DNA from: an uncultured Azospirillum sp.
Lineage (GTDB): Bacteria > Pseudomonadota > Alphaproteobacteria > Azospirillales > Azospirillaceae
Length of the DNA stretch: 29,741 bases
Direction of reading: 5' to 3'
NCBI RefSeq assembly: GCF_946480385.1
Contig: NZ_CAMLJP010000085.1
Location: 1-29,741, forward strand
This document shows positions 15,633 through 22,907 of the stretch, in pieces (position 1 is the stretch's first letter; each line of letters starts with the position of its first letter). The notes beneath the pieces were generated by a model. The model made no database searches, had not been told where the DNA came from, and was given only the letters and a program-made list of their open reading frames with translations. A program made the position numbers and the translations under genes.

Positions 15633-15647
15633 TGAGAATTGCTATCA
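15633..15647 (-). promoter_or_regulatory. Candidate Fur box in the peroxidase promoter
   Basis: TGAGAATTGCTATCA matches the 7-1-7 Fur consensus TGATAATNATTATCA at 11 of 14 defined positions. On the minus strand it overlaps TTGATA, a good -35 hexamer reading toward the peroxidase gene 65 bases away. A bound repressor would block it. The -10 element is poor. Confidence 0.55.
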
Positions 15648-15710
15648 ACCCGACAGCGCAAAAGTGGGGTGGGGCGAAAAGCCGCTGGCCCACGAAAGGC
15701 GGAAGGCCGG

Positions 15711-16556
15711 TCAGGCGGGCTTGCTCCCCTCCCCCTCGGTCAGCAGCCGGCGGATGGCAGTGACCAGCGGCTTCATGTGGAAGGTCGATTCCGGGGAAAC
15801 CGCGACGGTGCCGCCGGCCGCCTCCACCGCTTCCGCCACCACCGGGCCGACGGCGGCGATGCGCGTCCTGGCGAAGCCCTGGCGGAAGGCGTCGCCGAGG
15901 CCGCAGGCCTCCGCCACCTCATGCAGGCGCCGCACCTGGGGCGAGGCGGTGAAGGCGACAAAATCGATGCGCCCATCCGCCATGTCGCGGATCGCCGTCT
16001 GGACGGCGCCGGTTTCCGAATCGTTGGCGTAGCGGTAGGGAGTCACCGCCACCGGAATACCGCCGCCGGCCCGCACCGCCTCCAGCAGCGGCTCGTTCGG
16101 GTTGTCGGGGTAGAGTTGGATGCCGACGCGGCGACCGGTCAGGTCCTCCTCCCCCAGCATGGCGATGACGCCGTCGGTGGTCGGTGCCGGGGCGGATTTG
16201 TAGGGAGTGCAGCCGATCTCGCGCAGCGCCTTCACCGGCTTGGGTCCGCGCACGAAGACGCGCACGCGACCGATGGCGGCGACCACGTCCGCCTCGCGCT
16301 CCATGGCGCGAGCGACGGTCATCAGCCGCCGCAGCCCCTCGCCGGTCAGCAGGACGATGTCGTCGAACCCTTCGGTCAGCAGCCGCTCCAGCCACGCCTT
16401 TGCCGGCGCCGGATCGTCGAGGTCGAGGATCTTCACCAGCGGGCAGCGGATCGTCTCCGCGCCATGCTGTTCCATCATGCCCGCGAACAGGTCGAGATCC
16501 CGGCTTTCCGGCACCAGAATCCGCTTTCCCGCCAGATCGCCGCCCTGCTCGGACAT
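15711..16556 (-). CDS. Uroporphyrinogen-III synthase family protein (HemD-like)
   Basis: The 281-residue protein fits the two-lobed HemD fold. It starts GKRILVPESRDLDLFAGMME, and the first lobe closes with DDIVLLTGEGLRRLM. Later come GRRVGIQLYPDNPNEPLLEA, the second-lobe VTPYRYAND and the FVAFTASPQVRRLHEVAE helix, with RIAAVGPVVAEAVEAAGG near the end. HemD makes the cyclic tetrapyrrole precursor of heme and siroheme from hydroxymethylbilane; sequence conservation in the family is low, so the call rests on the overall pattern. The chromosome may have a second, main hemD with hemC elsewhere; this one could serve siroheme or cobalamin supply. It is on the same strand as pmtA upstream and the di-heme peroxidase downstream, with gaps of 124 and 142 bases. 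GGGAGCGGGGAC precedes the ATG. Confidence 0.8.
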   Translation of the reverse strand: MSEQGGDLAGKRILVPESRDLDLFAGMMEQHGAETIRCPLVKILDLDDPAPAKAWLERLLTEGFDDIVLLTGEGLRRLMTVARAMEREADVVAAIGRVRVFVRGPKPVKALREIGCTPYKSAPAPTTDGVIAMLGEEDLTGRRVGIQLYPDNPNEPLLEAVRAGGGIPVAVTPYRYANDSETGAVQTAIRDMADGRIDFVAFTASPQVRRLHEVAEACGLGDAFRQGFARTRIAAVGPVVAEAVEAAGGTVAVSPESTFHMKPLVTAIRRLLTEGEGSKPA

Positions 16557-16598
16557 GTCCCCGCTCCCATGATCGCGTATGTCGTGACGGCGAGACTA

Positions 16599-16645
16599 GA
16601 TCGGATCGCGTAAAATCGGAATCGATTTGGAGCGTGAATCCGATC
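16599..16645. repeat. Nested inverted repeat between pmtA and the hemD-like gene
   Basis: GATCGGAT (16599-16606) pairs with ATCCGATC (16638-16645). Within it AAATCG (16613-16618) pairs with CGATTT (16623-16628) around a GAAT loop. It lies just past the pmtA stop and could terminate pmtA or be a regulatory site of the downstream gene. Confidence 0.45.
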
Positions 16646-16680
16646 GCCAACCATAAAGCTACAGCAGGCACCGGACGCGA

Positions 16681-17322
16681 TCACGCGCGACGAACGGCCC
16701 CCTGCCCGCGCCGGCAATGCAGCAGGCTGAACAGCCCGAAGGGCGGCAGGGTGCGGATGCTTTCCACCGCCAGCCGCGAGCCGGCCATCATCGCGTCCAG
16801 CGTGAAGTCGGGCCGCCAGCCGAGCTTCTTCGAAAGCGGCGACAACCAGCCCTCCACCGCCCGGCGGACGCCGGGGCGGGGGGCGGCGAAATGATTGACG
16901 ATGACGATGTCGCCACCCGGTTTGCAGACGCGCTCCAGTTCCGCCATCGTGCCCTGGGGGTCAGGGACGACGGTCATCACATACATGGCGACCACCACGT
17001 CGAAGCTGCCGTCGGCGAAGGCCATCTTGCCGGCATCCATCTCCAGCAGCCCTTCGACATGGTCGAGCTTCTCGCGTTCCACCCGCTCCTGCGCCACCTT
17101 CAGCATGTCGGTGGACAGGTCGATGCCGACAACGCGGTTGTCCTTGCGATAGTCGGACAGCGACAGGCCGGTGCCGACGCCGACCTCCAGGATGCGCAGG
17201 CCGCCGCGGCGGTTCAGCCACTCCACCGCCGCATGCCGGCCGGAGGCCAGCAGCACGCCGAACACCCGGTCGTAGAATCCGGCATAGCGGCGATAAGCGG
17301 CGCGAATGGATTCGGCGTCCAT
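16681..17322 (-). CDS. pmtA: Phosphatidylethanolamine N-methyltransferase, Rhodobacter type
   Basis: The 213-residue soluble SAM-dependent methyltransferase converts phosphatidylethanolamine stepwise to phosphatidylcholine at the membrane surface. The SAM-binding motif is LRILEVGVGTGLSLSDY, followed by VVGIDLSTDMLKVAQERV, MDAGKMAFADGSFDVVVAMY and ERVCKPGGDIVIVNHF. The C-terminal half has KKLGWRPDF and PPFGLFSLLHCRR. This set matches the short Rhodobacter sphaeroides PmtA, and not the Sinorhizobium or yeast types. The ATG at 17322 follows GGGGGAGACAGG and starts right before the family's usual IRxxYxRYAxFYDxVF opening. It is likely the first gene of its transcript; a nested inverted repeat follows its stop. 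Confidence 0.9.
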   Translation of the reverse strand: MDAESIRAAYRRYAGFYDRVFGVLLASGRHAAVEWLNRRGGLRILEVGVGTGLSLSDYRKDNRVVGIDLSTDMLKVAQERVEREKLDHVEGLLEMDAGKMAFADGSFDVVVAMYVMTVVPDPQGTMAELERVCKPGGDIVIVNHFAAPRPGVRRAVEGWLSPLSKKLGWRPDFTLDAMMAGSRLAVESIRTLPPFGLFSLLHCRRGQGAVRRA

Positions 17323-17626
17323 GATCCTGTCTCCCCCGTTTCGATCCCGTTGCCTGCATGTGCCGCAAGGTCGAGCCCAAGCCGGCAGCGGCGCACCATA
17401 ACCGCCTTTTGCATGCCACGAAAGTGACGCAAACAACAGAAGCTGGCCAATGTCACCGCTGGCGTGCCCATTCATTTGTCATATCCGTTTGGATGATTTG
17501 CGTTTGCACGACCGCTCGATATCTTTGATTAAACGTTCATTCAAGAACCCTGGCCGCTTTACCAACCCTCCCGGCAGCGGGAAAAGGCGCTGGACAGCAT
17601 CGCCCCGCCCGCTCCATAGACAGGCC
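17323..17626. other. Divergent promoter region between pmtA and dctB
   Basis: About 300 bases. The middle (17470-17550) is AT-richer than the genes and presumably contains the two promoters. I looked for a GG-N10-GC sigma-54 signature and found none. No credible small gene is present. Confidence 0.4.
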
Positions 17627-19417
17627 ATGGCCGACCCCGTCTCATTCCGTTCGCTGCGCCACCGCCGGCTGGCGATCCTCCTCGCGGCGCTGGCAGCGGT
17701 GACGGCGCTGGCCTGCTGGGGCGCCTATCGCTGGGCGGAGGCGGAGGCGCGGGCCGCGCTGACCCTGAACGGCGACCAGCGGCTTGGCCTCTATGCCAGC
17801 AGTATCCGCAACGCGGTCGGCCGCTACGACTACCTCCCCTTTCTGGTCGCCCGCGACCATGAGGTGCTGGACCTGCTCGATGCGCCGTCGGAAACGCGGC
17901 GCGACGCGGCGAACCGCCGGTTGGAGACGGCGAACGCGGCGGCGGGATCAGCGGCGCTCTATGTGGTGGACCGTACCGGCCTCGCGCTGGCGGCCAGCAA
18001 CTGGGCCGATCCGGCGCAGAGCTTCGTCGGCCAGACCTATGATTTCCGCCCCTATTTCCGTCAGGCGGTGGAGTCGGGCAGCGGCCGTTACTTCGGCATC
18101 GGCGTCACCACCGGCCTGCCCGGCTATTTCCTGTCGCACGCCGTCCATCGGGGGGAGGCGCTGATCGGCGTCGCCGTGGTCAAGATCGACCTGGAGCCTC
18201 TGCAACGCGACTGGGCCGCCGGTGGCGAGCGGGTGCTGGTGACCGACGAGAACGGCATCGTCTTCCTGTCCAGCCACGCCGACTGGAAGTACCGCGCCTT
18301 GCGCCCGCTGCCGGACACGGTGAAGGCCCGGCTGGCACAGACCCGGCAGTATGACCGCAGCGACCCGGCCCCGCTCGGCCTGCGCGACGGCCCGCCGGCG
18401 GAAAACGGCGCCCGGCAGGTCAGCCTGCCCGATCCGCTCGCTCACGGCGCCCGTCATGCCTACCTGATGCAGGAACTCCCCCTGCCGGAGTTCGGCTGGA
18501 CCATCCGTTTCCTGTCGGATCTGGAGCCGGTGAAGGCCCAGGCGGCCGGCGCCGCCGTGCTGACCGCGATGGGCATCCTGCTGCTGGCCGCCGCCCTGGC
18601 GCTGGGCTGGCAGCGGCGCCAGACCCTGCGGCTCCAGCATGAGGCCCGCGTGACGCTGGAACGCCGGGTGGAGGAGCGCACGGCCGAACTGCTCACCGCC
18701 AACCGTGTCCTACGCGAGGCGCAGGAGGAGCTGGTGCAGGCCGGCAAACTGGCGGCGCTGGGCCAGATGTCGGCGGCGCTGGCGCACGAGATCAACCAGC
18801 CGCTGGCCGCCATCCGCACCTTTGTCGCCTCCACCCGCCTGCTAGCCGAGCGGGGAGAGACGGTGATGGTCCGCGACAACCTCGCCATGATCGGCGATCT
18901 GGCGGAACGGATGGCGGTGCTCTCCGGCCATCTCAAGGACTTCGCCCGCAAGGGTCCGGCGCGGGTGGAGGCGGTGCCGGTCGCCCGCGCCATGGACCGC
19001 GCCCTGGCCCTGCTCGCCTCCCGCTTGCGCGAGGAGGAGGTGCAGGTGGAGCAGAGCATTCCGCCCGACGCCTGCGTGCGCGGCGACGCGGTACGGCTGG
19101 AACAGGTCTTCGTCAATTTGCTGCGCAACGCCGCCGACGCCATGGCCGAGTGCGAGGACCGTCGCCTGACCCTCACCGCCGACCGGAACAGCGAGGGGTG
19201 GGAGATCCGCATCCGCGACACCGGCACCGGCATCGCCGAGGCGCACCAGTTCCAGCTGTTCGACCCCTTCTTCACCACCAAGGAGGTCGGACAGGGGCTT
19301 GGCCTGGGGCTGTCGCTGTCCTATGGCATCGTGCGCGACTTCGGCGGCACGTTGCGGGCGGAGAACAATCCCGACGGCGGCGCCTGTTTCGTCATCCAGC
19401 TGCCGGAAGCACAATGA
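17627..19417 (+). CDS. dctB: DctB-type C4-dicarboxylate sensor histidine kinase
   Basis: The 596-residue inner-membrane sensor has a first transmembrane helix (about 15-36) and a periplasmic double-PAS/Cache region (about 40-300) with DYLPFLVARDHEVLDLL and the ligand-loop pattern YDFRPYFRQAVESGSGRYFG. These are hallmarks of DctB proteins that bind succinate, fumarate or malate. A second helix (about 304-326) leads to a coiled coil. The kinase core has His387 in AHEINQPL, an N-box NLLRNAADAM, G1 RDTGTGI and G2 GQGLGLGLSLSYG. It would phosphorylate DctD, encoded seven bases downstream. The upstream frame is open, but the ATG at 17627 fits the family N-terminus; its ribosome site (ACAGG) is close and weak. 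No DctA or TRAP transporter gene adjoins the pair. Confidence 0.9.
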   Translation: MADPVSFRSLRHRRLAILLAALAAVTALACWGAYRWAEAEARAALTLNGDQRLGLYASSIRNAVGRYDYLPFLVARDHEVLDLLDAPSETRRDAANRRLETANAAAGSAALYVVDRTGLALAASNWADPAQSFVGQTYDFRPYFRQAVESGSGRYFGIGVTTGLPGYFLSHAVHRGEALIGVAVVKIDLEPLQRDWAAGGERVLVTDENGIVFLSSHADWKYRALRPLPDTVKARLAQTRQYDRSDPAPLGLRDGPPAENGARQVSLPDPLAHGARHAYLMQELPLPEFGWTIRFLSDLEPVKAQAAGAAVLTAMGILLLAAALALGWQRRQTLRLQHEARVTLERRVEERTAELLTANRVLREAQEELVQAGKLAALGQMSAALAHEINQPLAAIRTFVASTRLLAERGETVMVRDNLAMIGDLAERMAVLSGHLKDFARKGPARVEAVPVARAMDRALALLASRLREEEVQVEQSIPPDACVRGDAVRLEQVFVNLLRNAADAMAECEDRRLTLTADRNSEGWEIRIRDTGTGIAEAHQFQLFDPFFTTKEVGQGLGLGLSLSYGIVRDFGGTLRAENNPDGGACFVIQLPEAQ

Positions 19418-19424
19418 GGACCCG

Positions 19425-20807
19425 ATGAAGACCGATCCGCTCGCCACCCCCGTCCTGTTCATCGACGACGAGCTGGCGATGCGCGTGTCGGTGACGCAAT
19501 GGCTGCAGCTGGCCGGCTTCGGGGCGCAGGGCTTCGAGACGCCGCAGCCGGCGCTCGACCTGCTGGCGCCCGACTTTCCCGGCGTGCTGGTCACCGACGT
19601 GCGGATGCCGCGGATGGACGGCATGGCGGTGCTGGAGCGGGCGCTGAAGCGTGATGCCTACCTGCCGGTGATCCTGGTGACCGGCCATGGCGACGTGGCG
19701 CTGGCGGTGGAGGCGATGCGGCGCGGCGCCTACGACTTCATCGAGAAACCCTTCGAACCCGACCATCTGGTCGCCGTCATCCGCCGTGCGGCGGAGAAGC
19801 GACGGCTGGTGCTGGAGAATCGCGACCTGCGCCGCCGGGCCGGCGGCGGCGGGATCGACTCGAAGCTGATCGGCACCTCCCCCGCCATCGCCGAGCTGCG
19901 GCGCGACCTGATCGACCTCGCCGCCACCAGCGCCAGCGTGCTGATCCATGGCGAGACCGGCACGGGAAAGGAGCTGGTCGCCCGCTGCCTGCATGATTTC
20001 GGCCCCAGGGGGGCGAAGGGCGCCTTCGTCGCGGTCAATTGCGGCGCCATCCCCGACAGCATGGCGGAAAGCGAGCTGTTCGGGCATGAACCCGGCGCCT
20101 TCACCGGCGCCACCCAGCGCCGCGCCGGCAAGCTGGAGCATTCCAGCGGCGGCACCCTGTTCCTCGACGAGATCGAAAGCATGCCGCTGGCCATCCAGGT
20201 CAAGCTGCTGCGCGCCTTGCAGGAACGCACCATCGAACGGCTGGGCTCCAACAAGCAGGTGCCGGTCGATCTGCGGCTGGTGGCGGCGACCAAGATCGAC
20301 CTGCTCGACCTCAGCGAGGAGGGACGGTTCCGTGCCGACCTCTATTACCGCCTCAATGTGGCGGAACTGCACATCCCGCCGCTGCGGGCGCGGGCGGAGG
20401 ACATTCCGCTGCTGTTCGACTATTTCACCGCGGAGTTCGCCGCCCGCCATGGCCGCGAACCGCGTCCGCTGGAGCCGGCCGACATCGACGCGCTGCTGGC
20501 GCATGACTGGCCCGGCAATGTGCGGGAACTGCGCAATCTCGCCGAACGCCATGTCCTGTCGGTCGGGCGCAATGGCGTCGCCGGCCTGCTGCGCCGCCGT
20601 CCCGTTGGCGGCGAGGCGGCGGCAGCACCGCGCGCACTGGCCGATCAGGTCGACGCCTTCGAGAAGCGGGTGATCGAACAGGCGCTGGACCGCTGCAAGG
20701 GCGACATCAAGTCGGTGATGGACCTGCTGGACATCCCCCGCCGCACCCTGAACGAGAAGATGGCCCGCCACGGGCTGGACCGCGCGCGCTTCCTGCCGAA
20801 GGAATAG
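19425..20807 (+). CDS. dctD: DctD-type sigma-54-dependent response regulator
   Basis: The 460-residue NtrC-family activator works with sigma-54 RNA polymerase to switch on C4-dicarboxylate uptake genes. The receiver domain has acidic residues Asp14 and Asp15, phospho-acceptor Asp58 in VTDVRMPRMDG and Lys in EKPFEP. The AAA+ domain has Walker A GETGTGKE (about 176-183), the sigma-54-contacting GAFTGA at 224-229, Walker B GGTLFLDEIE and the R-finger region FRADLYYRLNV. A Fis-type helix-turn-helix closes the protein (about 418-455, with DRCKGDIKSVMDLLDIPRRT). GAGGA lies six bases before its ATG, directly after the dctB stop, so the two are co-translated. All key residues are present, so it should be functional. 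Confidence 0.93.
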   Translation: MKTDPLATPVLFIDDELAMRVSVTQWLQLAGFGAQGFETPQPALDLLAPDFPGVLVTDVRMPRMDGMAVLERALKRDAYLPVILVTGHGDVALAVEAMRRGAYDFIEKPFEPDHLVAVIRRAAEKRRLVLENRDLRRRAGGGGIDSKLIGTSPAIAELRRDLIDLAATSASVLIHGETGTGKELVARCLHDFGPRGAKGAFVAVNCGAIPDSMAESELFGHEPGAFTGATQRRAGKLEHSSGGTLFLDEIESMPLAIQVKLLRALQERTIERLGSNKQVPVDLRLVAATKIDLLDLSEEGRFRADLYYRLNVAELHIPPLRARAEDIPLLFDYFTAEFAARHGREPRPLEPADIDALLAHDWPGNVRELRNLAERHVLSVGRNGVAGLLRRRPVGGEAAAAPRALADQVDAFEKRVIEQALDRCKGDIKSVMDLLDIPRRTLNEKMARHGLDRARFLPKE

Positions 20808-20809
20808 CC

Positions 20810-20858
20810 GTCACCAATGCCGCCGGAGGCGGCGGTCACCAGTGCCGCTGGTGGCGGC
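20810..20858. repeat. Imperfect 25-bp tandem duplication between convergent genes
   Basis: GTCACCAATGCCGCCGGAGG and its continuation (20810-20833) are repeated at 20835-20858 with 21 of 24 bases identical. The second copy contains the stop codon and last codons of the minus-strand GT39-like gene. The first copy fills the gap to dctD. Confidence 0.6.
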
Positions 20859-22536
20859 CGGTGCGCAGGCGGGCCATTTCGACGGTTGTTTCCGCCGGTT
20901 CCGTCGGCTTGCGCAGATCCTTCACCACCGCCAGCAGGGCGCCGTCGCGTTCGACCTCCGCCACCGCCGGGCCGGTCATCAGCATGTCGCAATCCTCCTG
21001 CGTCGGCGCGATGAAGAAGTCGGCGCGGTTCCAGTCGTTGACCCAGCGCATGTTGGCCGGCGCCAGCTTTTCGAAGGCCAGCGGCTCGGCGCAGACGGCG
21101 ACGCTGTAGGTCCTGTGATGGTGGGTGCGCGCTTCCTCCGCCGCGATCACCTCGGACAGGTCCTCCACCGCTTCCGGCAGGCTGTTGACCCAGTAATCGA
21201 CATCGTACTTGCGCACCGCGCCGGCGACGCCGCCGACCAGCTCGTTGAAATAGACATATTCGTCCGGGTGCAGCGACTCCAGGACCGTCGCCTCGCGGCC
21301 CAGCACCAGCGCCAGCGCGACCCCAGCCAGGGCCGCCGCCGACAGACCACGTCCGGTCCGCTGCGAGACGCCGAACCTCCAGGCCCCGGCCCAGCCGAGC
21401 AGCCGGTCGAGCCCGATGCCGCCCAGCACCGCCAGCGGCGGCAGCACGAACAGGAAATGGCGGATCGCCGTATAGCCGGGGGCATGGGTGACGGTGAACC
21501 ATGCGACCGGGAACAGCGCGGCCAGCGCCACCAGCCCGCAGCCGACCGCGCGGACCCGACCGTCGTCACCCGCCAGCCGGTCGCGATGCATCATCACCGG
21601 CAGCACCAGCAGCCCCAGCGCCGCGCCGCCCAGCATCACCAGCGGCAGCTTGACCCCCAGATACCAGACCAGATAGCTGCGCGGCACCTCGTACATCCAA
21701 TATTCGGTGCCGCCCAGCATGGTGCGGATCGGGTAATGGAAATGCGAGAAATCGGCCAGCGCCCGCAACGGGTTCAGCGGCTCCAGCACCGCCCAGGGCC
21801 AGAAGACCGCCATCAGCCCATAGGCGACCGGCAGCGCCGGCAGCAGCCGCAAGGCCCCTCGGCCAGCCTCACGCAGCCGCCCGGCGGAGACTCCGCCCGC
21901 CAGCACCCATCCCGCCAGCGCCGCCGCCGCATAGCCGGCCACCAGCAGCGCCCCGACCCGGATGCCCAGCGCCAGCCCGACGACGGCACCGAATCCTAGC
22001 ACCGTTCCCCAACGCGGCCGCGGCATCTGCCCGACCAGCCGGATCAGCATCGCCACCGCCGCCATCATCAGCACGGCGAAGGGCACGTCCTTGGTGTGGT
22101 TGAACAGCCCGCCATACCAGGGTCCGCACAGCGCCAGCAGCGCCCCGGCCAGGAACCCGGCCCGCGGCCCGGCGGCCCGGCGGCCCACCCCCCAGACCAC
22201 CGCGATCCCCGCCACCCCGATCAGGGCGCACAGCAGGTGCCGCGTCTCATAGGGGTCGAAGGGCAGCAGCGGTGCCAGCGCCACCGCCGCCATGTCGAAC
22301 AGCCCGCCATAGAGATAGAGGTTCTTGTAGGTGAAGGCCGAATCGTCGGTGAAGCCGCTGCGGTACCAGTCGATCAGCTTGGCGCCGTAGACATGCTGCA
22401 CCTCCTCGTCGTTGGAGATGCCGTACTGCCGGAAGGTGACGGCGACCAGCACGATCAGGGCCAGCAATCCCAACGCCGCGGCAAGATCCCAGGGCTCGCC
22501 GATCAGCCGGCGCAAAACGCTGCTCTTCCCCCGCAC
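20836..22536 (-). CDS. GT39-like polytopic membrane glycosyltransferase
   Basis: The 566-residue integral membrane protein has roughly ten to twelve hydrophobic helices. An acidic motif sits in the first periplasmic loop, GISNDEEVQHVYGAKLIDWY. This is the GT-C (PMT/GT39/GT83-like) layout, in which the acidic residue activates a lipid-linked sugar donor. LFNHTKDVPFAVLMM and HYPIRTMLGGTEYW are conserved-looking loop segments, and the last 160 residues form a soluble periplasmic domain. I prefer a GTG start at 22536 because GGGGAG lies six bases upstream; a TTG frame opening at 22572 would add 12 residues. It is a lone gene facing away from the chemotaxis receptor gene. Donor and acceptor are unknown. 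Confidence 0.75.
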   Translation of the reverse strand: MRGKSSVLRRLIGEPWDLAAALGLLALIVLVAVTFRQYGISNDEEVQHVYGAKLIDWYRSGFTDDSAFTYKNLYLYGGLFDMAAVALAPLLPFDPYETRHLLCALIGVAGIAVVWGVGRRAAGPRAGFLAGALLALCGPWYGGLFNHTKDVPFAVLMMAAVAMLIRLVGQMPRPRWGTVLGFGAVVGLALGIRVGALLVAGYAAAALAGWVLAGGVSAGRLREAGRGALRLLPALPVAYGLMAVFWPWAVLEPLNPLRALADFSHFHYPIRTMLGGTEYWMYEVPRSYLVWYLGVKLPLVMLGGAALGLLVLPVMMHRDRLAGDDGRVRAVGCGLVALAALFPVAWFTVTHAPGYTAIRHFLFVLPPLAVLGGIGLDRLLGWAGAWRFGVSQRTGRGLSAAALAGVALALVLGREATVLESLHPDEYVYFNELVGGVAGAVRKYDVDYWVNSLPEAVEDLSEVIAAEEARTHHHRTYSVAVCAEPLAFEKLAPANMRWVNDWNRADFFIAPTQEDCDMLMTGPAVAEVERDGALLAVVKDLRKPTEPAETTVEMARLRTGRHQRHW

Positions 22537-22907
22537 GCCCGGCTCCCCCGCTTCCCGTCCGCAAGCCCCCAAGGCCGATCTGCAGAAAGCACCGGCCGCC
22601 GCGGCTTGTCATGTGAAATCTCTGACATGACCGTGGATGCGCGGACCGGGCGTTCGGACACCACGAGAAGGTAGGCGAGTTGGATGCATCTCACATCGCC
22701 TAAAGCGGGAAAAATGCAAAATTCATCAATCGGATTTCAGAATATTGGCGACTTATCTAAAATACTTGTACTTGTTGCTTGGCTGATTTTTTTAAGCCGC
22801 TCCATGCGACACTCTAACGCGCATCCTTTGTAAGGATTTGGTTCACTATTCGCGCAACAATTCGCCGCAAGACAAGGCGTGCGAAATGCGCCGAAAGGTG
22901 GTGAGCC
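22537..22907. other. Divergent AT-rich promoter region before the chemotaxis receptor gene
   Basis: About 370 bases with the lowest GC of the window around 22700-22860. It holds an inverted repeat ATCCTT-TGT-AAGGAT (22823-22837) 70 bases before the ATG, a tandem ACTTGT pair (22764-22775) and a T-run at 22788-22794. I could not fit a full sigma-28 or sigma-70 promoter. No gene is seen. Confidence 0.45.

Noticed and set aside
17450..17626. N-terminal extension of DctB by 59 residues
   Set aside because: The extra residues are not hydrophobic or family-like and lie in the AT-rich promoter region.
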